DNA from: a bacterium
GTDB taxonomy: Bacteria; Patescibacteriota; Andersenbacteria; UBA10190
DNA length: 14,522 bases
Assembly (NCBI GenBank): GCA_002686445.1
Contig: NZCO01000059.1
Span: 1 to 14,522 of the forward strand
Direction of reading: 5' to 3'
Shown: positions 7,108 through 14,266 of the stretch, in pieces
How the letters are laid out: every line of letters starts with the position of its first letter
Position numbering within the stretch: the stretch's first letter is position 1
Notes under the pieces: generated by a model
What the model was told of the DNA's origin: nothing
Databases searched by the model: none
What the model saw: only the letters and a program-made list of their open reading frames with translations
Translations under genes and position numbers: made by a program

Positions 7108-7793
7108 AGCTCCTTACGAATTTGTAGGTAATCGAGCTCCACTGGAGTTTCACGTCCAAACACGTTGACGAGCACTTTAACTGTTCCTTTCGCCTCATTA
7201 ACCTCAGAAATTTTACCGTCAAAGTCTTTGAATGGACCATCCATGATCTTCACCAAGTCACCTTCGCTCACATCAATCTTATACTTCGGCTCATCCTCGC
7301 CCATCTTGGACAGTAAGTGCTTTACCTCTTCTGGAGCAATTGGTGTCGGCGTGGTGCCAGAACCAACGAAGCCCGTCACGTTAGGTGTGTTACGCACGAC
7401 GTACCAAGAATCCTCAGTAACGATCATTTCAACCATTACATAACCGGGAAACAGTCGCTCCTCGATAGTTTGTCGTTTGCCGTGCTTTACCCTAATTTTC
7501 TTTTCTCGAGGAACGATGACCTGAAAGATCTTGTCTTCCATACCCATCGATTCGATGCGCTGTTGTAGATTTCGCGCCACGTTGTCTTCATATCCAGAGT
7601 ACGTGTGCAGCACAAACCAAGACCGACTGTCATCGGGTTTGTCGTCGAGCATAGATGCGGCCTTGTCGTCACCTTTTTTGCCTTCTGGTTGTGACTGCGC
7701 TTCAGGCGCAGCCTCCTTGGACTCCTCCTTGGGAGCCTCCTCCTTAGCCTCAGGCTGTTGTGCGTCAGTGTCCTTAGTTTCCTCGTCCGTCAT
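7104..7793 (-). CDS. nusG: Transcription elongation/antitermination factor NusG with acidic N-terminal extension
   Basis: NusG binds RNA polymerase through its NGN domain and couples it to Rho or the ribosome through its KOW domain. The NGN domain starts near residue 58 (SWFVLHTYSGYEDNVARNL) and includes FPGYVMVEM. The KOW domain is at about 174-229, starting EGDLVKIMDGPFKDFDG. The protein has 229 aa against about 180 in E. coli. The extra length is an N-terminal tail of some 57 residues made almost entirely of E, D, K, A, P, Q and S, probably disordered and acidic. Similar tails exist in NusG of some other phyla. No later Met gives a cleaner start (M48 lies within the tail). It follows secE by 39 bp. 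The stop codon lies inside a small hairpin at 7084-7107. Confidence 0.96.
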   Translation of the reverse strand: MTDEETKDTDAQQPEAKEEAPKEESKEAAPEAQSQPEGKKGDDKAASMLDDKPDDSRSWFVLHTYSGYEDNVARNLQQRIESMGMEDKIFQVIVPREKKIRVKHGKRQTIEERLFPGYVMVEMIVTEDSWYVVRNTPNVTGFVGSGTTPTPIAPEEVKHLLSKMGEDEPKYKIDVSEGDLVKIMDGPFKDFDGKISEVNEAKGTVKVLVNVFGRETPVELDYLQIRKEL

Positions 7794-7832
7794 ATGATTT
7801 GTTATGGATGTAAGTTAGTTACGTAAATGTTG

Positions 7833-8051
7833 TTAGAGCACTCTCTCTAAAATGCGGCCTAGTAAGAAGTCAACGCCGCCAGTAATAAAGCCAATAGCCA
7901 CCGAGCTTATCACCACGATTATCGTGTATTGGGTCGTGGTTGCTCGACTCGGCCAGGATACTTTTTTAAGCTCGTCTTTAGACTCATTCGCGTACCGCCA
8001 TAAGAAGGCCGGTAGCTTAATAGCTGAAACGAGCGGGTTTCGCTTTGCCAT
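7833..8051 (-). CDS. secE: Protein translocase subunit SecE
   Basis: SecE clamps the SecYEG translocon in the inner membrane. The 72-aa single-helix form is typical outside enterobacteria. An amphipathic segment NESKDELKKVSWPSR (about 23-37) carries the conserved KKVxWPxR motif. It is followed by one transmembrane helix at about 41-63 (YTIIVVISSVAIGFITGGVDFLL) and a short tail. It is the first gene of the secE-nusG-rplK-rplA-kinase operon. It is the only gene here with a weak Shine-Dalgarno-like AAGGT before the ATG. The tRNA-Trp and rpmG genes often found upstream are absent. Confidence 0.95.
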   Translation of the reverse strand: MAKRNPLVSAIKLPAFLWRYANESKDELKKVSWPSRATTTQYTIIVVISSVAIGFITGGVDFLLGRILERVL

Positions 8052-8129
8052 AATACCTTTTTGGGTTTTAAAATAGCCCTCGCGGGCTCTATGCGTAAAC
8101 CTACACTATACGGCCTAAATAGGCAAATT
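8052..8129 (-). promoter_or_regulatory. secE operon leader with candidate -10 box and GNRA-capped hairpin
   Basis: On the minus strand a TATAGT hexamer (8110-8105) is a possible -10 box, though no good -35 sits at 17 bp. Downstream, AGCCC-GCGA-GGGCT (8088-8075) makes a 5-bp stem with a GCGA tetraloop followed by ATTTTAAAA, a weak terminator-like form inside the leader. An upstream GCCTA/TAGGC dyad lies at 8113-8124. All of this is by eye and weak. Confidence 0.3.
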
Positions 8130-8156
8130 AACGGCTCAATCGCCGCTTGAGCCGTT
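8130..8156 (-). terminator. Hairpin immediately after gyrB, probable terminator
   Basis: A perfect 10-bp inverted repeat, AACGGCTCAA (8130-8139) and TTGAGCCGTT (8147-8156), encloses a 7-base loop and touches the last bases of the gyrB stop codon. The minus-strand tail reads AATTTGCC, a poor U-run. The stem is strong enough for termination or 3'-end protection. Confidence 0.6.
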
Positions 8157-10183
8157 TACACGTCCAGATTCTTAACCGTCGTGGCATGGGTCTCGATCCA
8201 CTTCTTACGCGGCCCCACTTCGTTACCCATCAAGGTATCAAAGATACGATCAGCCTTTTGTGCGTCCACAATCTTTACTTGCTTTAACACCCGATGTTCG
8301 GGATTCATGGTCGTATCCCAGAGCTCAGACGGGTTCATCTCACCCAAACCCTTGTACCGTTGGATATCAATTTTAGCGTCCTTGTTCTTCTTCTTAATCG
8401 CCGCGACCTCCTTATCTTTCTGAGCTTCGTTGTACACATACTTACCTTTCTTGGCGTGCGTCACCTTATACAGTGGTGGCTGCGCGAGGTACAGGTAGCC
8501 ACCTTCAATCAAGGGTTGGAAGTAGCGGAAGAAGAGCGTCAGCAAGAGTGTACTAATGTGAGCGCCATCAACGTCAGCATCAGTTGCGATGATCACTCGG
8601 TGATAGCGCAGCTTCTCAATATCCAGGTCATCACCGATGCCAGTACCCAGCGCAATAATCAGTGCCTTTACTTCATTGTTGGCCAGCATCTTATCCAAGC
8701 GTGCTCGTTCGACATTTAAAATCTTACCGCGCAGGGGCAAGATGGCTTGGAAGCGTCGGTCACGTCCCGTTTTGGCGCTACCGCCAGCACTATCCCCCTC
8801 CACAATAAAGATCTCGCTCTTAGCTGGATCCCGCTCCGAACAATCTGACAACTTGCCCGGCAGGGCGAAGCCATCAAGCGCGCCTTTACGTAGCACCGTG
8901 TCTCGAGCGGCCCGAGCGGCTAGTCGTGCCTTCGCCGCCAGTGCCACTTTTTCGATAATGCCCCGCGCCTCACGTGGATGCTCTTCTAAGTAATCATTGA
9001 GCGCGTCGTTCACCGTTTGTGTCACGAACCCGCGGATTTCGGGGCTCCCGAGCTTACCCTTCGTCTGCCCCTCAAATTGAGGTTCAAGCATTTTCACGCT
9101 CACCACAGCCGTTAGGCCCTCCTTCACATCATCCGCTGTCAGGTTCTCGTCCTTGGCTTTCAACATGCCGCCCTTACGAGCGTATTCATTGAGTGTACGA
9201 GTCAATGCCGTGCGAAAACCAGTCATGTGCGTCCCACCCTCAGCCGTATAAATGTTGTTGGCAAAGGACAGTATCGTCTCGTTAAAAGCATCGGTATACT
9301 GCAGAGCAACTTCAACCTGATAGCCCCCCTCATACTCTCGCTTGGCATAGAAAATTCCTTGGTGTTTAGCCTCCTTACCAAGGTTCAGTTGTTGAACATA
9401 CGAACGAATACCACCCTCAAAGTAGAACGTATATGAACGCGTCTTACCCACTTCACGCTCGTCGACAACAGTAATGCGTACCCCCGGGGTAAGATACGCC
9501 TGCTGGCGCAAGCGCGTCAGGATGAGATCCCAGTCATATGTTGTCTCCTTGAATATTTGCTTATCAGCCTTAAAAGAAATCGTCGTCCCAGTATTTTTTA
9601 CTTTGGCGCCCTTCTTGAGCGCCTTCCGTTTCACATCTCCACGCTCATACTGTTGATGCCACGCGTAGCCGTCTCGGTGAATCTCCGCCTCGAGCCATTC
9701 AGACAACGCGTTCACTACCGAGACACCAACGCCGTGTAGTCCACTTGATACTTTGTAACCTTCGCCGCCGAACTTTCCACCTGCGTGTAGTGTCGTCATG
9801 ACCGTATCGAGCGTCGACATTTTTGTCTTCGGATGCTTCTCCACCGGGATCCCTCGCCCATCATCTGTCACCGAAATCACGTCATCAGCCATTAAGCGCA
9901 CAATGATCGTGCTGGCGTAATCCGCCATTGCTTCATCAATGCTGTTATCAACGACCTCCCAGATCAAGTGGTGTAGACCCTCCTTACCCGTTCCCCCGAT
10001 ATACATACCCGGTCGCTTACGCACCGGCTCTAGTCCTTCCAAGACGGTGATGTCCTTGGCGCCATACGAAGAAGACCCCGCCATTGAGGCGCCCGTGCTC
10101 TTATCAGACTGCGGTGCAGACTTCTTTTTGGGGGCTGCTTTTGCAGGTTTTTTCGCAGCTTTTTTTGGTGCTTTTTTAGCCAT
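8156..10183 (-). CDS. gyrB: DNA gyrase subunit B with lysine-rich N-terminal tail
   Basis: GyrB is the ATPase subunit of the type IIA topoisomerase that supercoils DNA. The GHKL ATPase part has EVVDNSIDEA (E76, N80), DDGRGIPV and GLHGVGVSVVNALS. The TOPRIM domain has EGDSAGG (462-468) and DADVDG (535-540), and the C-terminal part ends with QRYKGLGEMNPSELW. At 675 aa it is of standard GyrB size plus an extension. Residues 2-33 are almost only K, A, P and S, resembling a histone H1-like tail. M34 (start at 10084) would give a conventional N-terminus. I keep the longer start because codons stay open and an upstream promoter and leader fit it. GyrB is favoured over ParE from the internal motifs, but gyrA or parC is not in the window. 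A terminator-like hairpin follows. Confidence 0.93.
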   Translation of the reverse strand: MAKKAPKKAAKKPAKAAPKKKSAPQSDKSTGASMAGSSSYGAKDITVLEGLEPVRKRPGMYIGGTGKEGLHHLIWEVVDNSIDEAMADYASTIIVRLMADDVISVTDDGRGIPVEKHPKTKMSTLDTVMTTLHAGGKFGGEGYKVSSGLHGVGVSVVNALSEWLEAEIHRDGYAWHQQYERGDVKRKALKKGAKVKNTGTTISFKADKQIFKETTYDWDLILTRLRQQAYLTPGVRITVVDEREVGKTRSYTFYFEGGIRSYVQQLNLGKEAKHQGIFYAKREYEGGYQVEVALQYTDAFNETILSFANNIYTAEGGTHMTGFRTALTRTLNEYARKGGMLKAKDENLTADDVKEGLTAVVSVKMLEPQFEGQTKGKLGSPEIRGFVTQTVNDALNDYLEEHPREARGIIEKVALAAKARLAARAARDTVLRKGALDGFALPGKLSDCSERDPAKSEIFIVEGDSAGGSAKTGRDRRFQAILPLRGKILNVERARLDKMLANNEVKALIIALGTGIGDDLDIEKLRYHRVIIATDADVDGAHISTLLLTLFFRYFQPLIEGGYLYLAQPPLYKVTHAKKGKYVYNEAQKDKEVAAIKKKNKDAKIDIQRYKGLGEMNPSELWDTTMNPEHRVLKQVKIVDAQKADRIFDTLMGNEVGPRKKWIETHATTVKNLDV

Positions 10184-10199
10184 ATAACATGTGAACTAC

Positions 10200-10241
10200 A
10201 GGACCTCAATAAAGACAAAAGGCGGTCCTCTCCCACCGCCT
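10200..10241 (-). promoter_or_regulatory. gyrB leader with terminator-like hairpin and a competing pairing
   Basis: On the minus strand AGGCGGT (10241-10235) pairs with ACCGCCT (10226-10220) around an 8-base loop and is followed by TTTGTCTTTATT, an intrinsic-terminator shape. AGGACC (10229-10224) overlaps the right arm and can instead pair with GGTCCT (10205-10200), so the two structures exclude each other. The hairpin starts only a few bases after the expected transcription start of the gyrB promoter. It could be an attenuator or a second terminator for the pheT transcript. Confidence 0.45.
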
Positions 10242-10252
10242 CCTTAAAGTAA

Positions 10253-10261
10253 ATTATAGCA
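10253..10261 (-). promoter_or_regulatory. Extended -10 promoter for gyrB
   Basis: The minus strand reads TGC-TATAAT (10261-10253), a perfect -10 hexamer with the extended TGn motif. No good -35 is seen at 17 bp, which is usual for extended -10 promoters. Transcription would start near 10246, giving a leader of about 63 nt before gyrB. Confidence 0.58.
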
Positions 10262-10274
10262 GATTTAGCGGCTC

Positions 10275-10318
10275 AATAAAAGCCAAATAAGTCCCGATTT
10301 AATACCGTTTATTCGGCT
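10275..10318 (-). terminator. Intrinsic terminator of the pheT operon
   Basis: On the minus strand AGCCGAATAA (10318-10309) pairs with TTATTTGGCT (10290-10281), 10 bp with one G-U wobble in RNA, around an 18-base loop, followed by TTTATT. It lies 14 bp after the pheT stop and upstream of the gyrB promoter. Confidence 0.55.
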
Positions 10319-10331
10319 CTACGAAGCGTAT

Positions 10332-12668
10332 TTATTCGCGCAGATCAACACCTAAATCATGGTGTAATTGCTGCACAATCTGGTTGTGAATTTTGGCTAC
10401 TTCTTTGCCCGTCAGGGTGCGATCAGCCGCCTGATAGGCGATGCGAAAACCGTAACTTTGGCGACCATCAGTGTCCGCATATTCATCGAACAAATCAACG
10501 TCCGCAACGAGCTCCCCGCCTGTTCGAGTAATACTTTCCTGCATCTGCTCTATAGTTACCGTGTCCGACACGACCAGTGAGACATCGCGGTACACGGCTG
10601 GGTATTTACTGAAAGGTTCATACGTGACTTCCGCCGGTGCGTGGCTGGTGCGATAGTCGGGCTCGCCACTTGCGGTCGCGACAAGTGCATCAAAGTCGAT
10701 GACTACAGTCTGGATAGGAAGACGGGCCTTTTTGCCCAGCCCACTATCACGAGGAACTTCGCGAAGCGTCCCAACCTGTTCTGCCGCAACGCCCATAGCT
10801 TCACCGATACGCGCCAGCACTGCCTGGCCTTCACTTACAGTAGCGCGAGACCCGACCAGCACGCAGACGAGTTGCTCTTGTTCACGCACACCCGCGACTG
10901 ACCCATTATCCCCACTGGAGAATACTTTGCCAAACTCAAACAACGCTTGTTCCGTCGTTCCTTTTTTGCTGAGCTCGGCTCGATTGCCCAGCACGGTATT
11001 TAGCAACGTCGGCTCTATGCTGGTGCGTAACCCAGCAAGCTCTGGAGCAGCGGGGTTCTCTACTACCAATGCTTCAACCTCGCTCGCTTCGATACCGCTG
11101 TCAGGAATGCGCGAATCCTCGAACGACACATTTACTGCCTCAGTGAATCCATCATCACGCAACAGGTTTCGAATGACTTCGCGCCACTGTACGTCACTTG
11201 GTATAGTGCCAAGCTTTTCACGAGAAGGAGCAACTGGCTCTATCGTGTTGTATCCGACAAGCCGAAGTACATCCTCGACTAAGTCGTGTTGTCCGGTGAG
11301 GTCGATGCGGTCAGCCGGTGGCGTGATCTGCCACGTGTCTGTACTGTCATCAACTTGGCATCGCTGCCGCAGCAGCGTGTCTTTCACTTGTTCTCTGGTC
11401 ACCGCCAGGCCAGCGACGTTAGCTGGTCGCTCAGGGTCTAAGGAAATAGATGTTGGACCAGCCTGTGTGGCCGGTTGCGCTATCTGCCCAATCACATTTG
11501 CGCCAGTCACTTCACTTAAGAGCGCGATCGTACGATCGGAAGCCTCCCCCGCTAACGTCGTCGGCACGTCCTTAACCCAGCGTTGCGAGCCTTCTGACAT
11601 TAGGCCATGGACTAGTGAGCTTCGGTAGACGGTGTAGGGATAGAAGTTTGCCACCTCCAAGAACAATCGTGAGCTGGTCTCGTCGACTTCTGTGGTTGCC
11701 CCTCCCATTACTCCAGCTAATGCTACTGGTTCATCATTGCTGGTGATGACCAAGCTTTCATCGGTCAGCTTATGTGTTTGACCATCAAGTGTGGTGACTG
11801 TTTCGCCCTTCTTAGCCCGGCGGGAATTAATCGTTTGGCCCGGAAGCTTATCAGCGTCGAAGGCATGTGTTGGTCCTCCCATTTCGAACATCACCAGATT
11901 AGTCACGTCGACTACGTTATTAATCGGGCGGGCTCCCACTGACCAGAGGCGCGCTTGTAACCACATTGGCGAACTGCCCACGGTAACTCCTTCAAGCAGC
12001 GTACCGAAGTAAGCACGCGTGTCATGATCATCGGCTGGCACTTCCAGTTGCCACTGGGGCAGGTCAGCGTACTGCTCACTAGTACCAGCTGGCTCCACCA
12101 CATCTACACCTAGTAGCGCGCTAAGCTCGCGGGCTATACCACGGTGGCTATAACAGTCGTGAGCACGATTGGGAGTCAGCTCAACTTCCAGGACCACATC
12201 ATCAGGAATATGTTCATTGAGACGAGACCCGACCGGTACGTCATCCGGTAAGACGTAAATGCCACCATGCCAGTCGCCTAAGCCCAACTCTCGCGGGGAA
12301 TTCAGCATGCCTGGGCTGTCGACGCCACGAATCGTGACTGCTTTCAGTTTAAAATTGGACCCATCTTCATCTCGCACTGTTGCCCCCGGCGGCGAAAAAG
12401 GCACCAATTGGCCTTCAGCAATGTTTGGTGCGCCACAGACAATCGTCTCCTCCCCTGCCCCCGTATCGATAGTCGCTAGGCGCAGCCGATCAGCGTTGGG
12501 ATGAGGCTCAACTTTTTTAATCTTGGCCACCGTCGTTAGCGGATCAATTGCTATAGTCGTAGCAATTTCGGTTTCAAAAAGGCCCATGGTCAGCACCTCC
12601 GCTATTTCGGTGGGGCTTTGCGTTAAGTCCGGCAAGAGCTCCTTTAGCCAGTTGTAAGAAATATGCAT
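10332..12668 (-). CDS. pheT: Phenylalanine--tRNA ligase beta subunit
   Basis: PheT binds tRNA-Phe and hosts editing; with PheS it forms the (alpha-beta)2 enzyme. I place the start at the ATG at 12668, giving 778 aa and the family N-terminus MHISYNWLKELLPD. A TTG 12 bp further upstream is in frame but is less likely. Domains in order: an N-terminal segment, an EMAP/tRNA-binding OB domain (about 40-150, with PHPNADRLRLATID and VCGAPNI), a B3/B4 editing region containing ELTPNRAHDCYSHRGIARE and later GGPTHAFDADKL, then B5 and the catalytic-like core. A C-terminal FDX-ACB anticodon-binding domain (PFSKYPAVYRDVSLVV...GKEVAKIHNQIV) ends the protein. Length and order are normal. The gap to pheS is occupied by a long inverted repeat ending one base before the start codon. 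Confidence 0.95.
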   Translation of the reverse strand: MHISYNWLKELLPDLTQSPTEIAEVLTMGLFETEIATTIAIDPLTTVAKIKKVEPHPNADRLRLATIDTGAGEETIVCGAPNIAEGQLVPFSPPGATVRDEDGSNFKLKAVTIRGVDSPGMLNSPRELGLGDWHGGIYVLPDDVPVGSRLNEHIPDDVVLEVELTPNRAHDCYSHRGIARELSALLGVDVVEPAGTSEQYADLPQWQLEVPADDHDTRAYFGTLLEGVTVGSSPMWLQARLWSVGARPINNVVDVTNLVMFEMGGPTHAFDADKLPGQTINSRRAKKGETVTTLDGQTHKLTDESLVITSNDEPVALAGVMGGATTEVDETSSRLFLEVANFYPYTVYRSSLVHGLMSEGSQRWVKDVPTTLAGEASDRTIALLSEVTGANVIGQIAQPATQAGPTSISLDPERPANVAGLAVTREQVKDTLLRQRCQVDDSTDTWQITPPADRIDLTGQHDLVEDVLRLVGYNTIEPVAPSREKLGTIPSDVQWREVIRNLLRDDGFTEAVNVSFEDSRIPDSGIEASEVEALVVENPAAPELAGLRTSIEPTLLNTVLGNRAELSKKGTTEQALFEFGKVFSSGDNGSVAGVREQEQLVCVLVGSRATVSEGQAVLARIGEAMGVAAEQVGTLREVPRDSGLGKKARLPIQTVVIDFDALVATASGEPDYRTSHAPAEVTYEPFSKYPAVYRDVSLVVSDTVTIEQMQESITRTGGELVADVDLFDEYADTDGRQSYGFRIAYQAADRTLTGKEVAKIHNQIVQQLHHDLGVDLRE

Positions 12669-12669
12669 A

Positions 12670-12815
12670 CCCAGTAACAACTACTTCACGCGGCAACGCC
12701 GTGTGGAAGCGAGCCATGATTGAGATATAAAAGATACTTCACTACGAATAACAGTAGCATTTAAACCAGAGGCGTTGCCGATAGCACGCGAGCTTGGTGA
12801 AGTATTGTTACTGGG
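12670..12815. repeat. Imperfect long inverted repeat filling the pheS-pheT gap
   Basis: Outer arms CCCAGTAACAA (12670-12680) and its complement (12805-12815) are 11 bp and perfect. TACTTCAC (12682-12689) pairs with GTGAAGTA (12797-12804), and CGGCAACGCC (12691-12700) pairs with GGCGTTGCCG (12771-12780). One arm carries a 16-base insertion (12781-12796), and there are two single-base interruptions. That totals 29 paired bp around a 70-base centre. A third TACTTCAC copy at 12735-12742 could compete for the upstream arm in the mRNA. It may be an RNA structure between the cistrons or a MITE-like insertion. Confidence 0.7.
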
Positions 12816-12818
12816 CAT
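12681..12818 (-). CDS. Possible 45-aa ORF between pheS and pheT
   Basis: An ATG two bases after the pheS stop (TAACTATG) opens a frame of 45 codons that ends with TAG 12 bases before the pheT ATG. It therefore spans almost exactly the inverted repeat. The peptide begins MPSNNTSPSSRAIG and ends RRCRVK; it matches no family I know and has no membrane helix. It has no Shine-Dalgarno but could be reached by ribosomes ending pheS. It may be a small protein, a translational relay that melts the hairpin so pheT can be read, or a chance ORF. Confidence 0.28.
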   Translation of the reverse strand: MPSNNTSPSSRAIGNASGLNATVIRSEVSFISQSWLASTRRCRVK

Positions 12819-12820
12819 AG

Positions 12821-13846
12821 TTAGAATTGTCGTAGGAATCGCATGTCGTTGTCCAAGAACAGACGCACATCGTCGATGCCATATTTCAACATCGCCATGC
12901 GCTCTATGCCGTACCCGAGCGCGAATCCCTGATAGCGCTGCGGATCAATATCCATTTTCTCTAATACGAGCGGGTGGACCATCCCAGCCCCGCCGATTTC
13001 AATCCAACCAGTGCCCTTACATACGCGGCACCCGTCATCACAAAAGATGCACGTCAGGTCGGCTTCGAAACTGGGCTCGGTGAAAGGAAAGTAATGAGGA
13101 CGTAATCGCGCTTTAACGTCAGTGCCGAAAAGCTCTGAAAACAAGGTTTCAATCACCCCTTTAAAATCAGCGACAGTGACGTCTTCCCCTACCGACAAAA
13201 GCTCGAGCTGATGAAACGTGTGGTGATGCCGAGCATCCACCTTTTCATTTCGGAAGGTGCGACCAGGCGAGAAAATCTTAAACGGCGGCTGACGTTTTAA
13301 TTCCTGCACCGCTCGCACTTGTACGGATGACGTTGAGGTACGCAACACTCGCCGGTTTTCAGGTGGCCCGCCAGACACATAGAATGTGTCTGTCTCGGCG
13401 CGGGCTGGATGCTCCGGCCCAATGTTAAGGTTGTCGAAATCGTGCTGTGTATCCTCAAGCAGTGGACCCTCAACCATAGTAAATCCAATGCCAGTCATTA
13501 TTGTTTGAATCGAACGGATCGTTTCAGTAATGGCGTGGAGATGCCCGACGACTGCCTCTTGCTTTCCGGTGCCGCTCACCCGCTGGGTCACGGCACCGAA
13601 CTGTGTGGCGGCCTGCTCGTACGCAGCGGTTAGTTCCGACCGCGTTTCATTAGCAGCGGTCCCCATAGCAGCACGTGTCGTTTCTGGGAGGTCCTTGATG
13701 CCGCGAAGCAGCTGGGGAATGACTCCCTTACGCCCCATATACTCAACGCGCCACTCCTCTAAGCCAGCTGCATCAGCAACTTTCTTGAGACTAGCTAAAG
13801 CGTCAGATTTGATCTGCGCCAGCTGATCGACGGTTAGAGCGGTCAT
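12821..13846 (-). CDS. pheS: Phenylalanine--tRNA ligase alpha subunit
   Basis: PheS is the class II catalytic subunit that activates phenylalanine and charges tRNA-Phe. At 341 aa it is of normal size. An N-terminal coiled-coil arm (about 1-90) includes VEYMGRKGVIPQLLRGIKDL. The catalytic domain shows EGPLLEDTQHDFDNLNI, LRTSTSSVQVRAV, motif 2 (FSPGRTFRNEKVDARHHHTFHQLE) and motif 3 (ALGYGIERMAMLKYGIDD). A C-x-x-C...C-x-x-C-x-GTGW segment (CIFCDDGCRVCKGTGW) before GAGMVHP is shared with many Gram-positive-type PheS proteins. The ATG at 13846 lies inside the end of the upstream membrane-protein gene (44-nt overlap), suggesting coupled translation. There is no Shine-Dalgarno. Confidence 0.97.
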   Translation of the reverse strand: MTALTVDQLAQIKSDALASLKKVADAAGLEEWRVEYMGRKGVIPQLLRGIKDLPETTRAAMGTAANETRSELTAAYEQAATQFGAVTQRVSGTGKQEAVVGHLHAITETIRSIQTIMTGIGFTMVEGPLLEDTQHDFDNLNIGPEHPARAETDTFYVSGGPPENRRVLRTSTSSVQVRAVQELKRQPPFKIFSPGRTFRNEKVDARHHHTFHQLELLSVGEDVTVADFKGVIETLFSELFGTDVKARLRPHYFPFTEPSFEADLTCIFCDDGCRVCKGTGWIEIGGAGMVHPLVLEKMDIDPQRYQGFALGYGIERMAMLKYGIDDVRLFLDNDMRFLRQF

Positions 13847-14210
13847 AACTTAAGAATACTAGTTCGAGTGAGCCTAAGATAGCAATCATGGCGATTGCTA
13901 CCCACCAGCGATAGAGCTGTATTAGCTGCAGAAACAGCAACAGACTGGCAAAACCAGCTACCATGAGGCCCTGACGCAGAGAAGTTCGAACAGCATACGC
14001 AGGTAGCTGTCCCCGCAGTAATAGCCGCCGGACAAAATAGCCCAGTAGCCCAGAGACGCTGGCAACAGCTACAAACATGCTTAAGAAGAAGAGCACAAAC
14101 CCTAGTCCGCCCGCTTGGGATGGAGCTAGCTGCGTAAGAATAAGTCCCCACGCACCCACGCTAACTACAATAGCTAGCAGCGAACCGATGACGAATAAGC
14201 GGACTGTCAT
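13803..14210 (-). CDS. Conserved four-helix membrane protein of unknown function upstream of pheS
   Basis: A 135-aa hydrophobic protein from the ATG at 14210. An in-frame TTG at 14264 would add 18 residues but lies against the terminator and is less likely. Four predicted transmembrane helices sit at roughly 4-28, 36-62, 79-101 and 103-121, separated by short loops; RRLLLRGQ after helix 2 is a basic cytosolic loop. The pattern GAWGLIL...P-x-x-AGGLGFVLFFLSMF resembles an uncharacterised protein I remember next to pheS in other CPR genomes (memory, not a search). It ends 44 nt inside pheS in another frame, so it is almost certainly in the pheST operon. No enzymatic motif is visible, and a link to tRNA-Phe charging is not implied by the sequence. 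Confidence 0.75.
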   Translation of the reverse strand: MTVRLFVIGSLLAIVVSVGAWGLILTQLAPSQAGGLGFVLFFLSMFVAVASVSGLLGYFVRRLLLRGQLPAYAVRTSLRQGLMVAGFASLLLFLQLIQLYRWWVAIAMIAILGSLELVFLSYDRSNRRSAGADQI

Positions 14211-14266
14211 AATCCATTTAGGGTACCAAATTGCCGCCAGTATAAAAAAAGACCCCAATATCAAAC

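Noticed and set aside
8294..8719. A 141-codon plus-strand ORF inside gyrB
   Set aside because: Antisense to the TOPRIM-encoding part of gyrB, with no recognisable family and no start signal.
10699..11628. A 309-codon ORF on the plus strand inside pheT
   Set aside because: It lies wholly antisense to pheT, is dominated by S, T, R and P, and has no domain; it is a codon-bias shadow of a conserved gene.
12669..12680. TTG start for pheT adding four residues
   Set aside because: The ATG at 12668 gives the standard PheT N-terminus; the TTG lies in the 3' arm of the inverted repeat.
12775..13083. A 102-codon plus-strand ORF across the pheS 3' end
   Set aside because: Antisense to the most conserved part of pheS, with no family resemblance.
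14211..14264. TTG start for the membrane protein adding 18 residues
   Set aside because: It begins right after the terminator T-run; the ATG at 14210 leads directly into the first helix as expected for the family.
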